Positions 6,793 to 16,836 of a stretch of 64,000 nucleotides of DNA are shown piece by piece. The translations under genes and the position numbers were made by a program. How positions within the stretch are numbered: the first letter of the stretch is position 1; every line of letters begins with the position of its first letter. The DNA comes from Clostridiales bacterium (GTDB lineage Bacteria > Bacillota > Clostridia > Christensenellales > Borkfalkiaceae): contig SVHG01000002.1 in NCBI GenBank assembly GCA_015055965.1, positions 62,001 to 126,000 of the forward strand. Direction: 5' to 3'. Below the pieces are notes generated by a model. It had not been told where the DNA came from, searched no databases, and was given only the letters and a program-made list of their open reading frames with translations.

Positions 6793-8682
6793 ATGAACAA
6801 TGCAAAAGAAAGATTAATAACGCTAATAGCAACGATAGTAATCGCCTTAATTTTATTGCCTATGCTTGCATTTGGCTTAGGTAGTAACGATAGCGTTAAT
6901 ACCTATTGGCAGGTTACACCGGACGTTCGTTCAGATACCGGTGTAAAAATTCAAGAAAGCGTTATTATCAAAAACACTTCCGTATTAACGGCAAAAAACA
7001 GCTCGGCAGAAGGGCAAAAGAAATACGTTACTAATCTTTATTTATTTATAGGTAACGTGCACGAAGCGCCTAACGGAATAATAGAAATCACGGTAGATCA
7101 AAGCGGTAACGTGGACCTTTTAAAGAATAACTCCACGTTCAAGGAAAGATCTTATTCGTTAGAAGCTTTACAAGGCGAATATTTAGGCTGGGTAAAAATC
7201 CCCTTACAATCGCCTATTAATCAAGAATATATAAAGCTTTCTACCAAGCAAAGCTTTGAGTTTTTTGAAGTAGCGTTGTTAAACGAGGACGGCGAGGCTT
7301 TAACGGCAGAGGTTATTGGTGGCGTTACCACCAAAAACGGCGCTCATAAATATTACTCGGTTAAGGAAATGGCAAACACCTTTAGCTTGGTAGCAGACGA
7401 GCAGGAGGGCTTTTCTACTCAAAAGGGTTTAGACCTTTTAACCGGCGAAGAGGTAAGCTTAATCGGCGCGATAGATAACCTAACCAACGGCAAGAGCGGT
7501 TACGTTTCTAACAAGGCAAACGCTATGGGCGTTGTTTTAACCTCAATTGGCGTAGGGATATTTGGCAATAGCCCCTTTGGTTTAAGAATAATGGGCTTTC
7601 TATTCTTCGTTGCAACCGTATATTTAATCTTCTTCTTTGCAAAAAAGATATTTGCAAGCGCAGGTTACGGCGCAGCTGCGGCAGGCTTGTATATCGTTGC
7701 GGGAATGGGTGCGTCTTTAGTAACTCGCTCAAGCGAATTAAGTATTGCTCTGTTCTTTATCGTAGCGTCAGTTTACTTTGCTTACGATTTTTACGTAAAG
7801 TCACACAACGCAAAGGAATTAAGGTCACATTCAAACAATCTAATTTTAGCAGGCTTTACCTTTGCATTTGCGTTAAGCATATCCCTTTCTTCAATTTACG
7901 TATTACCCCTATTATTAGTTCTTTGCCTAATTCCTTCCGTAAAGGCTATTATAGAAACGCGTAAAACCTTCTTTAAGGAAAGCGGACTGGAAAAGGAGTA
8001 CGCTCGTGAAAAATACAATAAAACTCTATCAACCGTAATCGTGAAAACCTTGCTTGGCTTCGTTATAGCTCCTATCGCCTTAATGATAATCGCTTACGGA
8101 ATGGGCTATATGACTTATACGGAATATTATAATGCAGGTTTAATTTCAACCATATTAAAAAATAACGCTCAGCTATTTGCTCACCGCGGTAGCTCCTTCT
8201 TCTTTGTTTGGGCGCTTGGCTTAGGTCAAGAGGTATTACCCAGCGCGTTCGGCGTTGATTCATATTTGTTTGCAAACAGAGCGTTAGCTTTAGCTTCATG
8301 CCTATCACTATCGATTATCGGCTTACTTTATATTTTACTTCGCGGAAATTCACTTACAAAGGTTAATTTAATAGTAGCCCTTAACGAAAGCAAGCCTATT
8401 TATATGCTTTTACTAACCGGCTTTTTAACCACTTGGCTAATCAACGGCTTATTCTTAGGCACGGCTAGCTACGCAAGCTTTGCAATTTCTTTAATATTTG
8501 CCGTATTATCGCTAGCTTTACTTCACAAAATAGCAAAAGTCGCACTTAAAAAATGGATTATAAGAACGTTAACGATTACTCTTTGCGTAATATTCGTTGC
8601 ATTCTTCGTATTGCAAACGCCTTTTATCTTTAACTTTGATTTAGCTGAAAAGCTTCAAGTGGCTTACGTATGGCTAGCTTAG
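6793..8682 (+). CDS. Polytopic membrane protein resembling GT39/PMT-type glycosyltransferases
   Basis: A 629-residue protein with one N-terminal membrane segment (residues 9-28), an outside domain of about 200 residues rich in beta strands, and then about nine membrane segments. The stretch around residues 235-275 (NKANAMGVVLTSIGVGIFGNSPFGLRIMG) follows the layout of the conserved first loop of GT-C enzymes, where PMT-like proteins have a P-P-L-x-K-x-L block before G-N-x-x-F-x-x-R. No confident catalytic acidic pair is visible after the first helix, so it may be a diverged or non-catalytic relative. It has its own promoter and lies 15 bases before comM, so it may be the first gene of that operon. 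Confidence 0.6.
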   Translation: MNNAKERLITLIATIVIALILLPMLAFGLGSNDSVNTYWQVTPDVRSDTGVKIQESVIIKNTSVLTAKNSSAEGQKKYVTNLYLFIGNVHEAPNGIIEITVDQSGNVDLLKNNSTFKERSYSLEALQGEYLGWVKIPLQSPINQEYIKLSTKQSFEFFEVALLNEDGEALTAEVIGGVTTKNGAHKYYSVKEMANTFSLVADEQEGFSTQKGLDLLTGEEVSLIGAIDNLTNGKSGYVSNKANAMGVVLTSIGVGIFGNSPFGLRIMGFLFFVATVYLIFFFAKKIFASAGYGAAAAGLYIVAGMGASLVTRSSELSIALFFIVASVYFAYDFYVKSHNAKELRSHSNNLILAGFTFAFALSISLSSIYVLPLLLVLCLIPSVKAIIETRKTFFKESGLEKEYAREKYNKTLSTVIVKTLLGFVIAPIALMIIAYGMGYMTYTEYYNAGLISTILKNNAQLFAHRGSSFFFVWALGLGQEVLPSAFGVDSYLFANRALALASCLSLSIIGLLYILLRGNSLTKVNLIVALNESKPIYMLLLTGFLTTWLINGLFLGTASYASFAISLIFAVLSLALLHKIAKVALKKWIIRTLTITLCVIFVAFFVLQTPFIFNFDLAEKLQVAYVWLA

Positions 8683-8697
8683 GCCAAAGGGGGAAAT

Positions 8698-10221
8698 ATG
8701 TTAAGTAAGGTAAACGGATTGGGACTGATGGGCTTAGACGCCTTTGCGGTTACCGTTGAAACTGACGTTGGTGGCGGACTTCCCAAGTTTGACGTGGTTG
8801 GCTTGCCGGACGCTTCAGTAAAGGAATCAAAGGAAAGGGTTCGCACCGCCATAAAAAATAGCGGAAAAAGCTTTCCCTACGGCAGGGTAACGGTAAACCT
8901 AGCCCCTGCGGACGTTAAAAAGGAAGGCTCTTATTTAGACTTACCTATAGCAATAGGTATAATTAAGGCTTATACGGAGCATCTTTCCGGGGTAAACCTA
9001 GATGAATACGTATTCTTGGGTGAGCTTTCTTTAGACGGAAGCTTGCGCGGTGTAAACGGCATAACGCCATTACTCATATCCGCAAAGACTCAAGGATTTA
9101 ACAAGTTTATTATTCCCTACGCGAACGTAAAGGAAGCGGAATATATATTTGGCATTGAGGTATACGCTTGCAAAACTCTTAACGAGGTTATTGGGCATTT
9201 AGCAGGCACTTTTACCGTTGAAAGGGTAGTTGCAAGGGAATATTCTGCAAGTCAGGCAAAGGAAAGCGTAAGCGATTTAAAATTCGTAAAAGGTCAGGCT
9301 GCCGCAAAGCGCGCGTTAGAGGTTGCGGTAAGTGGCGGTCATAATATATTACTCGTGGGCGCGCCCGGCTCGGGAAAAACCATGCTCGCTCGCTGTATTC
9401 CCTCCATTATGCCCGAAATGAGCTTTGACGAAGCGTTAGAAACCACCAAAATTCATTCGGTATCAGGCGCTTTATCAGAAGAAGGAATAGTAACGGTAAG
9501 ACCTTTTTATACTCCCCATCACACGGCCTCACAAATTGCTTTAATCGGTGGCGGAGCTTCTGCAAAGCCCGGTGTTATAAGTCTAGCGCATAACGGCGTT
9601 TTATATTTAGACGAAATGCCCGAATATCCGCGCAGCACGTTAGAGAGCTTGCGTCAACCCTTAGAAGATAGAATAGTAACCGTATCACGCGCAAGAATGA
9701 CGGTGCAATATCCCGCAAGCTTTATGCTGGTTGGTAGTATGAATCCCTGTCCTTGCGGAAATTACGGCTCTAAAACGCTGGAATGCAGATGTACTGCTTC
9801 ACAAATTGCAAAATATAAGGCAAAAATTTCAGGTCCGCTGTTAGATAGAATAGACCTTCAAATAGAGGTTGACGGCGTTGAATACGACGATTTAGTAAAG
9901 GAAGGGCAGGAGGAATGCTCTTCAGAGGTTAAAAAGCGCGTAAACCGTACCCGTATGATTCAGCGTGAGCGTTTTAAAGAGGACGGCATTAGAACTAATA
10001 GCGAAATGAGTGAAAGACAGCTTGAAAAATATTGCGCCCTTTCACCCGAAAGCGAAAAGATAATGAGAATGTCATTTGAAAGATTAAAGCTTTCTGCACG
10101 CGGAAGAAGCAGGGTGTTAAAGGTTGCAAGAACTATTGCGGATATGGAGCTTGAAAACGATATTTTACCCCGCCATATTTTAGAAGCGGTGGGATACCGT
10201 AGTTTTGATTTAAATTCTTAA
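8698..10221 (+). CDS. comM: YifB/ComM family Mg-chelatase-like AAA+ ATPase
   Basis: A 507-residue cytoplasmic ATPase. Order of domains: an N-terminal Lon-protease-like (ChlI) domain with GLPDASVKESKERV, the AAA+ core with Walker A GAPGSGKTM and Walker B VLYLDEMPE, and a C-terminal Mg-chelatase-like helical domain (residues about 405-500). In Gram-negative bacteria ComM drives branch migration during natural transformation; in Bacillota the role is inferred. A GGGGG site sits just before the ATG. It lies four bases before dprA, another gene of DNA uptake processing, which supports a common role. Confidence 0.92.
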   Translation: MLSKVNGLGLMGLDAFAVTVETDVGGGLPKFDVVGLPDASVKESKERVRTAIKNSGKSFPYGRVTVNLAPADVKKEGSYLDLPIAIGIIKAYTEHLSGVNLDEYVFLGELSLDGSLRGVNGITPLLISAKTQGFNKFIIPYANVKEAEYIFGIEVYACKTLNEVIGHLAGTFTVERVVAREYSASQAKESVSDLKFVKGQAAAKRALEVAVSGGHNILLVGAPGSGKTMLARCIPSIMPEMSFDEALETTKIHSVSGALSEEGIVTVRPFYTPHHTASQIALIGGGASAKPGVISLAHNGVLYLDEMPEYPRSTLESLRQPLEDRIVTVSRARMTVQYPASFMLVGSMNPCPCGNYGSKTLECRCTASQIAKYKAKISGPLLDRIDLQIEVDGVEYDDLVKEGQEECSSEVKKRVNRTRMIQRERFKEDGIRTNSEMSERQLEKYCALSPESEKIMRMSFERLKLSARGRSRVLKVARTIADMELENDILPRHILEAVGYRSFDLNS

Positions 10222-10225
10222 TTTT

Positions 10226-11320
10226 ATGACTTATACAAGGGAAGAGCTTGCCGTAATCTTGTTAGATTTTTTCGACGGGCTTGAATATAAACACAAAAGA
10301 GAAATCATTTCTTCCTATTCAAACTTAGGCGATATTTTTAATAACAGTCAGCCGGCCGTCGAATACGTAAGAAAAAATATTAGTGAAAGCGCCGCTTTAA
10401 CGGTAAAAAGCTGTTTATCAAACGGCGACTATTTAGATTTTATATTAAAAAAGCTTGAATCACGCGCGATTAAGGCAATAACCTTTTTAAGTAAGGATTA
10501 CCCTGCGATATTTGCAAATTTACCTTCTAATCCCTTAGTTATATATGCAAAAGGAAGGGTGGAATTGTTAAACGCAAGCCAAAAGCTTGCAATAGTCGGT
10601 TCAAGAAAGACCTTGCCCTTCGTTTTAAAGGCAGGGGAATCTATCGCAAGCGAGCTTTCTTCCTCAGGCGTTGTAATCGTTAGCGGTAGCGCCGTTGGCG
10701 GTGACAGATGCGCTCTTTTAGGAGCAAAAGAAAGCGGTAACGTAATTAGCCTTTTAGCAAGCGGACACGATTACGTTTCGCCACAGTCTAACAGGGATTT
10801 AGTAGATAAAATTGCTCAAAATGGGTTGGTCATAAGCGAATATCCACCCGAAACACAGTCTGCCCCTTGGCGTTTTCCCATGCGTAACAGACTTATAGCC
10901 GCTTTATCGGACGCAGTTTTAATTTTAAGCGGTGCAGAAGATAGCGGAACCAGATATACTGCAAGGTTTGCAGAAGCGTATAGCAAAAGAATGTATGCAA
11001 TTCCCTATTCGTTAGGGGAAAGAAGTGGCGAAATTTGCAATATGCTAATAAAGCTTGGTAAAGCTCAGCTTGTAGAAGGTGCAGAAGACGTTGCAAATGC
11101 AGAGGGCATAGAATTAAAGAGCTTTAATCTTCCCGATTTAGATGAAGAAGAAATGCTAGTTCTTTCCGCAATAGACGGAAGCCTACATATTGACGAAATT
11201 GCTTTAAAAACGGGTAAAAAAAGCTATGAAATTTTGCCAATACTTTCTATGCTGGAAATCAAAGGCTTGGTAGCAAAGGGTAATAAAAACAGTTACACGG
11301 CGTTAATCAAGATAAAATAA
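10226..11320 (+). CDS. dprA: DNA-processing protein DprA/Smf
   Basis: A 364-residue Rossmann-fold protein that in other bacteria loads RecA on incoming single-stranded DNA. Visible blocks are VGSRKT (near residue 124), ISEYPPETQSAPWRFPMRNRLIA and a C-terminal winged-helix region (about 300-360). The family block usually read as SGLARGID-x-x-AH appears here as SGSAVGGDRCAL, so part of the ssDNA-binding surface differs from the consensus. Four bases separate it from comM. The order dprA-topA-trmFO matches the smf-topA-trmFO order of B. subtilis, which makes the assignment safe despite the divergence. Confidence 0.92.
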   Translation: MTYTREELAVILLDFFDGLEYKHKREIISSYSNLGDIFNNSQPAVEYVRKNISESAALTVKSCLSNGDYLDFILKKLESRAIKAITFLSKDYPAIFANLPSNPLVIYAKGRVELLNASQKLAIVGSRKTLPFVLKAGESIASELSSSGVVIVSGSAVGGDRCALLGAKESGNVISLLASGHDYVSPQSNRDLVDKIAQNGLVISEYPPETQSAPWRFPMRNRLIAALSDAVLILSGAEDSGTRYTARFAEAYSKRMYAIPYSLGERSGEICNMLIKLGKAQLVEGAEDVANAEGIELKSFNLPDLDEEEMLVLSAIDGSLHIDEIALKTGKKSYEILPILSMLEIKGLVAKGNKNSYTALIKIK

Positions 11321-11373
11321 GATAACAATCCAAAAATAAGAATAGCGCTTTAGCGCTAGTGGAGAAAATATAT

Positions 11374-13662
11374 ATGCAGCTTATTATCGTAGAATCGCCC
11401 TCTAAGGCGAAAACAATTGAAAAGTATCTAAAGGGTAAGTACAAGGTAGATGCCAGCGAAGGTCACGTTCGCGATTTACCCGAAAAGCGTTTAGGCGTAA
11501 ACGTAAGCGACAATTTTGAGCCTAATTACGTAGTAACCGCAGATAAAAAGCAAACGATAAAGCGTTTAACCGAAAAAACTGCAAAGGCAGATAAGGTTTA
11601 CCTCGCAACCGACCCGGACCGTGAAGGTGAAGCTATATCTTGGCACTTAATGGAAGTGCTTAAGCTAGAAGGTAAGGCGCAAAGAATAGTATTCAACGAG
11701 GTTAGTGAAAAGGCAATTAAAAAGGCACTGGAAGAACCGCGTGAAATAAATAAGAACTTAGTAGACTCTCAGCAGGCAAGAAGAGTTTTAGACCGTTTAG
11801 TTGGTTATAAGCTAAGTCCTTTACTATGTAAGCGTATTCAAGACGGACTTTCTGCAGGTAGAGTTCAGTCCGTTACCTTGCGCCTAATCGTTGATAGAGA
11901 AAGGGAAATTCGCGCCTTTAAGCCCCAAGAATTTTGGAACGTAGTTGCAACATTAAAGGGTAGCACTCCTCCTCAGTTTAAGGCGCTTATGGTTGAATTA
12001 AAGGGCAAAAAATTCAAGCCCGCAACCAAGGAAGAGGCGGATAAGGTGCTTGAAACCGTTTCAAAGGGCGAATACGTCGTTAAGGAAGTTAAAAAATCGG
12101 TTGTAAAATCACATCCGTTGCCACCCTTTACGACTAGCACTATGCAGCAGGATGCGGCGAATAAGCTTAATATGACTTCCCCTATGATTATGTCCGTTGC
12201 GCAGCACCTATACGAGGGCGTAGAAACCCCCAAGGGCCATTTAGCGTTAGTAACCTACATTAGAACGGATTCTGTAAGAGTAAGCACGGATGCGCAAATG
12301 GCAGCTCGCGCCTATATAGAGCAAAACTTTGGTAAGGAATACGTTCCAAACAGCTTAAACGTATATAAGTCAAAAAACAAGAGTCAAGACGCGCACGAAG
12401 CGATTAGACCTATAGATATTACCGTTACGCCCGAAAGCTTAAAGGGTGTATTAGATAAAAATCACTATAATTTATACAAGCTTATCTACGACCGCTTTTT
12501 AGCATCACAAATGTCAGACGCGGTATACAATCAAGTTAAGGTAACGGTAGAAAATAGCGGTTACGCATTCAAAACAAGCGGTAAAACTGTAAAATTCAAG
12601 GGCTTTACTGCAGTTTACGACGATTACCGTAAGGATGAAGAGGACGGCGAGGAAAGCAAAAATCTTCCCACCTTAACCAAGGGCGAAATTTTAAAGGAAG
12701 TAAAGGTAGAAGGTGAGCAAAAGTTCACCCATCCCCCCGTTAGATTTACGGATGCTTCTTTAGTTAAGATTATGGAAGAAAAGGGTATAGGTAGACCTTC
12801 AACCTATTCTTCTATCATTTCGGTTTTAACCAAGCGTAAATATACCACTAAGGAAGGTAAATTCCTAGTTCCCACCGAAATAGCCTTCCGCATAACGGAT
12901 ATGCTGGTTAAATATTTCTCTGATATAATGGACGTTGGCTTTACCGCTAATATGGAGGATAAGCTTGATAATATCGAAAACGGCGGTAAGGATTGGCGTA
13001 AGCTTATAGGGGACTTCTATCCCCCCTTTGCAGATCAGCTTTCAAAGGCGATGCGCGACGGGGACGAGATGACTGAATTCGTTTGCGAAAAGTGTGGCGC
13101 GCCCATGCTTAGAAAGACGGGCAGATTCGGTAAATATCTTGCTTGCTCAAACTATCCCGAATGCTCTAATATTAAGAGTGAAAACGTTGAAGAATCGGAA
13201 GAAATATGCGAAAAGTGCGGTTCTGTTATGATATATAAAACGGGTAAGTTTGGTAAGTTCTTAGCTTGTCCTAATTACCCAAAATGTACCAATATTAAGG
13301 CGTTAAACGAAGAAAAGAGTACCGAAAAGTGCGAAAAATGCGGTGGAGAAACTGTAGTTAAGCAGGGTAAATTCGGTAAATATTTATACTGTAAGGAATG
13401 TAAAAACACAAAGAGTCTTGCAGAGGACGCAGGTATTTGCCCCGTATGCGGTAAGCCTACAAGAAAGATGGCTTCCAAGAGCGGTAAGGTATTTTACGGC
13501 TGTTCAAACTATCCCGAATGCTCCTTTATGAGCTGGGATATGCCTAACGGCGAGCTTTGTCCCAAGTGCGGTAAGCATTTAGTTTACTCAAAGGACGGTA
13601 AGAGCGTTCGCTGTTCAGATAAAGACTGCAATTATTCATTAAAGGGAAAAAATGCAAAATAA
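11374..13662 (+). CDS. topA: DNA topoisomerase I (type IA)
   Basis: Relaxes negatively supercoiled DNA by single-strand passage. A Toprim domain opens the protein (LIIVESPSKAKT and DPDREGEAI), followed by the catalytic fold with the active-site tyrosine in TYIRTDS. At the C-terminus five Cys4 zinc ribbons can be counted, each with C-x-x-C pairs and most with G-K-F-G-K-Y/F-L-x-C. I place the start at the ATG 11374, nine bases after a GGAG site; the GTG at 11359 would add five residues but overlaps that site. A small hairpin TAGCGC-TTTA-GCGCTA lies at 11343-11358. The end overlaps trmFO by 11 bases. Confidence 0.97.
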   Translation: MQLIIVESPSKAKTIEKYLKGKYKVDASEGHVRDLPEKRLGVNVSDNFEPNYVVTADKKQTIKRLTEKTAKADKVYLATDPDREGEAISWHLMEVLKLEGKAQRIVFNEVSEKAIKKALEEPREINKNLVDSQQARRVLDRLVGYKLSPLLCKRIQDGLSAGRVQSVTLRLIVDREREIRAFKPQEFWNVVATLKGSTPPQFKALMVELKGKKFKPATKEEADKVLETVSKGEYVVKEVKKSVVKSHPLPPFTTSTMQQDAANKLNMTSPMIMSVAQHLYEGVETPKGHLALVTYIRTDSVRVSTDAQMAARAYIEQNFGKEYVPNSLNVYKSKNKSQDAHEAIRPIDITVTPESLKGVLDKNHYNLYKLIYDRFLASQMSDAVYNQVKVTVENSGYAFKTSGKTVKFKGFTAVYDDYRKDEEDGEESKNLPTLTKGEILKEVKVEGEQKFTHPPVRFTDASLVKIMEEKGIGRPSTYSSIISVLTKRKYTTKEGKFLVPTEIAFRITDMLVKYFSDIMDVGFTANMEDKLDNIENGGKDWRKLIGDFYPPFADQLSKAMRDGDEMTEFVCEKCGAPMLRKTGRFGKYLACSNYPECSNIKSENVEESEEICEKCGSVMIYKTGKFGKFLACPNYPKCTNIKALNEEKSTEKCEKCGGETVVKQGKFGKYLYCKECKNTKSLAEDAGICPVCGKPTRKMASKSGKVFYGCSNYPECSFMSWDMPNGELCPKCGKHLVYSKDGKSVRCSDKDCNYSLKGKNAK

Positions 13663-14977
13663 TATAACGGTAAACGTAATAGGTGGCGGACTTGCCGGCT
13701 GTGAAGCGGCCTATTTTCTTGCTAACCGCGGAATAAAGGTAAATTTATACGATATTAAGCCAAAGTCATTCACACCTGCCCACAAAAGCGAAAAGTACGG
13801 GGAATTAGTGTGCTCTAATTCACTAAAATCCAACGACGTATACGGTAACGCTTGCGGGCTTTTAAAGGAAGAAATGAGAATGCTGGGCAGTCTTATAATC
13901 GACTGTGCAGATAATACCAGAGTTCCTGCCGGTAACGCCCTAGCAGTAGATAGGGAGGCGTTTGCAGAGCTTATAACCAAAAGGCTAAAGGAGTGCGAAA
14001 ATATCAATTTTATTTGCGAAGAGGTAAAGCAAATTGATTTTTCTACCCCTACGATTATAGCCACCGGCCCGCTTACCACGGGCGATTTATGTAATCATAT
14101 AAAGGAAATTACAGGCGCGTTTTACTTCTTTGATGCAGCTGCGCCCATAGTTTTAGGGGATAGTATAGATATGAACCACGCCTTTATTTCCGATAGATAC
14201 GGCGAAGAGGGCGTAGGCGATTATATCAACTGTCCTATGGATAAAGAAACCTACGAAATCTTTTATAACGAGCTTATAAATGCAAAGCGCGCCCCCTTGC
14301 ACGAATTTGAAAATACCAAGGTATTTGAAGGATGTATGCCCGTTGAGGTTATGGCGTCAAGGGGGGTAGACACCTTAAGATTCGGCCCGCTAAAGCCTGC
14401 AGGACTAACAGATCCAAAAACGGGAAGATGGCCTTATGCCTGCTTACAGCTACGCAAGGAAAACGTGGAAGGAAGCATGTATAATTTGGTGGGATTCCAA
14501 ACGAATTTGCTTTTTGGCGAGCAAAAGCGCATATTTTCGTTATTTCCCGCCCTTAAAGAGGCAGAATTCGTGCGTTACGGCGTAATGCATAAAAATACAT
14601 TTATAAACGCTCCCGCCTCTTTAAATAAGTATTACGCCCTTAAAGGCAAGGATAATATTTACTTTGCAGGTCAAATCACGGGTGTAGAAGGTTACGTAGA
14701 AAGCGCATCTTCGGGCTTAGTTTCAGCAATTAACTTATACAGAAGCTTAAAGAATTTGCCGGCTATTGAATGGGATAATAAAACGGTATCGGGGGCGTTA
14801 TGCTGTTATATTAGCACGCCCAATTCCGATTTTCAGCCAATGAACGCAAATTACGGCATACTTGCCCCCGTTGGCTCGGTAGATAAGCGCAAAAAGGATT
14901 TAAAAAAGAAGATGATGGGCGAAAGGGCTCTTCAAGAGATAGAAAAAATAGCAGAGAGGATAAATAAGGATGAATAG
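13652..14977 (+). CDS. trmFO: Methylenetetrahydrofolate-tRNA-(uracil-5-)-methyltransferase TrmFO
   Basis: A folate- and FAD-dependent enzyme that makes 5-methyluridine at position 54 of tRNA. The 441-residue protein begins with the FAD-binding [13 protein letters not shown] and has [14 protein letters not shown] and the catalytic-cysteine region [14 protein letters not shown]; all are hallmarks of the family, as is its length. The start overlaps topA by 11 bases and its end overlaps hslV by eight, so translation is coupled. In B. subtilis a xerC-type recombinase gene follows trmFO; here it is absent. Confidence 0.97.
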   Translation: MQNNITVNVIGGGLAGCEAAYFLANRGIKVNLYDIKPKSFTPAHKSEKYGELVCSNSLKSNDVYGNACGLLKEEMRMLGSLIIDCADNTRVPAGNALAVDREAFAELITKRLKECENINFICEEVKQIDFSTPTIIATGPLTTGDLCNHIKEITGAFYFFDAAAPIVLGDSIDMNHAFISDRYGEEGVGDYINCPMDKETYEIFYNELINAKRAPLHEFENTKVFEGCMPVEVMASRGVDTLRFGPLKPAGLTDPKTGRWPYACLQLRKENVEGSMYNLVGFQTNLLFGEQKRIFSLFPALKEAEFVRYGVMHKNTFINAPASLNKYYALKGKDNIYFAGQITGVEGYVESASSGLVSAINLYRSLKNLPAIEWDNKTVSGALCCYISTPNSDFQPMNANYGILAPVGSVDKRKKDLKKKMMGERALQEIEKIAERINKDE

Positions 14978-15509
14978 TCAATTTCGCGGAACGACCATTT
15001 GTGGCGTAAGGCGTAACGGAAAAACTGCGATTGCTGGTGACGGTCAGGTTACCTTTGGCGAAAATATAGTTTTTAAAAGCAACGCGGTAAAGGTGCGCCG
15101 TATATACAACGATAAGGTAATTTTAGGCTTTGCCGGCGGTGTTGCAGACGCTTTTACCTTAACGGAAAGATTTGAAGCAATGCTTAACAAATATTCAGGT
15201 AATTTAATGCGTAGCGCGGTGGAGCTTGCAGAGCTTTGGCGCAACGATAAATTACCCAGAAGATTAGAAGCAATGATGATAGTTGCAGATAAAGAAAATA
15301 TGTTTATTTTATCAGGCTCTGGCGAAGTAATAGAGCCCGACGGTGGCGTGTGCGCTATAGGAAGCGGTGGAAACTACGCTTTAGCGGCAGCTCGCGCTCT
15401 TTATCAAGAAACCGATTACGACGCTGCTACGATAGCTAAAAAAGCGCTTAATATCGCTGCGGATATTTGTATTTTTACAAACGGTAACATTACCGTTGAG
15501 GAGGTTTAA
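14970..15509 (+). CDS. hslV: ATP-dependent protease peptidase subunit HslV (ClpQ)
   Basis: Proteasome-like peptidase that forms a double hexameric ring capped by HslU. The signature [21 protein letters not shown] and [17 protein letters not shown] are clear and the length of 179 is normal. The candidate N-terminal nucleophile threonine is residue 8, so a seven-residue propeptide would have to be removed. It is followed by hslU after two bases. Confidence 0.96.
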   Translation: MNSQFRGTTICGVRRNGKTAIAGDGQVTFGENIVFKSNAVKVRRIYNDKVILGFAGGVADAFTLTERFEAMLNKYSGNLMRSAVELAELWRNDKLPRRLEAMMIVADKENMFILSGSGEVIEPDGGVCAIGSGGNYALAAARALYQETDYDAATIAKKALNIAADICIFTNGNITVEEV

Positions 15510-15511
15510 TA

Positions 15512-16822
15512 ATGAATTTTACCCCAAGACAGATAGTTGCAGAGCTAGATAAATATATAGTAGGGCAAGATAAGGCAAAGCGCGCGGTAGCAGTAGCGTT
15601 AAGAAACAGATATCGCAGAAGCAAGCTTCCCTTAGACCTTATGGCTGAGGTTACCCCCAAAAATATCATTATGAAAGGGCCTACCGGCGTTGGTAAAACG
15701 GAAATTGCAAGAAGACTTGCTCGCTTGGTTAAAGCTCCCTTTATAAAGGTAGAAGCAACCAAGTACACCGAAGTGGGCTACGTTGGTAGGGACGTTGAAT
15801 CTATGATTCGCGACCTTGTAGAATGCTCTATAAGACTGGTTAGGGAAGAATATATGCAATCAGTTAACGAAAGAGCGCAAGAGATTGCATATAAGCGTCT
15901 TAGCAATATCGTTTGCTCAACCTTAAACAAAAATCGCGCAGAGGGTGTGGAGGAAATCAATCCCAAGCAAGCGCTAAGCGGTTTAGTAGACGGCGTTTAC
16001 GACGAGATGGAAATAGAAATAGACGTAAAGGATATCCCCAAGCCCATGGAATTAGTTCCCGGTGGTGCGGAAATTAATATTGGCAGTATATTCGGCGATA
16101 TGATGCCTAAGCGTACTAAAAAGAAAAAAATGCCCCTAAAAGAGGCAAGAAAGATATTTATAGAAGAGGAATGCGAAAAGCTCATAGACGAGGACGCAGT
16201 AGTAACCGAAGGTGTTAGAAGAGCAGAGCAGGAAGGAATTATCTTTATTGACGAAATAGATAAAATCGCAGGTAATTCCAACCGTAACGGCGGACCTGAC
16301 GTTTCAAGAGAGGGCGTTCAGCGTGATATTCTACCCATAGTAGAAGGATGCACCGTTCAAACCAAGTACGGCTCTATTAAAACGGACTATATCTTATTTA
16401 TTGCAGCAGGCGCGTTCCACGTATCTTCAGTTCAGGATTTAATTCCCGAGCTTCAGGGTAGGTTCCCTGTTCTGGTAGAGCTTTCAAGCTTAACCAAGGA
16501 TGACTTCGTTAAGATATTAACAACCCCAAAAAATGCAATTACCTTGCAGTATACCACTCTTTTAGAGGTTGATAATATCAAGCTTGTGTTTACTAAGGAA
16601 GCAATAGAAGAGATTGCAAGACTTTCTGAAGCGATTAACGAAAGAACGGAAGATATAGGCGCAAGAAGATTGCATACCGTTATGGAAAACCTATTAGAGG
16701 ATATTTCGTTTAACGCAAGCGGGGATCATCCCGTTATAGAAGTGGTTATAGATAAAAAGTACGTAGACGATCACTTAGAAGCAATCGTTCGCAGTCAAAA
16801 TCTTAAGAAATACATTTTGTAA
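15512..16822 (+). CDS. hslU: ATP-dependent protease ATPase subunit HslU (ClpY)
   Basis: AAA+ unfoldase partner of HslV. The 436-residue protein has Walker A GPTGVGKTE, the IGRDVES-like pore region VGYVGRDVES, an inserted I-domain (about residues 105-220), Walker B IIFIDEID, and the conserved C-terminal end LKKYIL that docks into HslV. A GAGG site precedes the ATG. In B. subtilis codY follows; here hisS follows instead. Confidence 0.97.
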   Translation: MNFTPRQIVAELDKYIVGQDKAKRAVAVALRNRYRRSKLPLDLMAEVTPKNIIMKGPTGVGKTEIARRLARLVKAPFIKVEATKYTEVGYVGRDVESMIRDLVECSIRLVREEYMQSVNERAQEIAYKRLSNIVCSTLNKNRAEGVEEINPKQALSGLVDGVYDEMEIEIDVKDIPKPMELVPGGAEINIGSIFGDMMPKRTKKKKMPLKEARKIFIEEECEKLIDEDAVVTEGVRRAEQEGIIFIDEIDKIAGNSNRNGGPDVSREGVQRDILPIVEGCTVQTKYGSIKTDYILFIAAGAFHVSSVQDLIPELQGRFPVLVELSSLTKDDFVKILTTPKNAITLQYTTLLEVDNIKLVFTKEAIEEIARLSEAINERTEDIGARRLHTVMENLLEDISFNASGDHPVIEVVIDKKYVDDHLEAIVRSQNLKKYIL

Positions 16823-16836
16823 GAGAGGAGATAAAA

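Noticed and set aside
11359..11373. GTG start for topA
   Set aside because: It overlaps the GGAG ribosome site that serves the ATG at 11374, and the family begins at that ATG.
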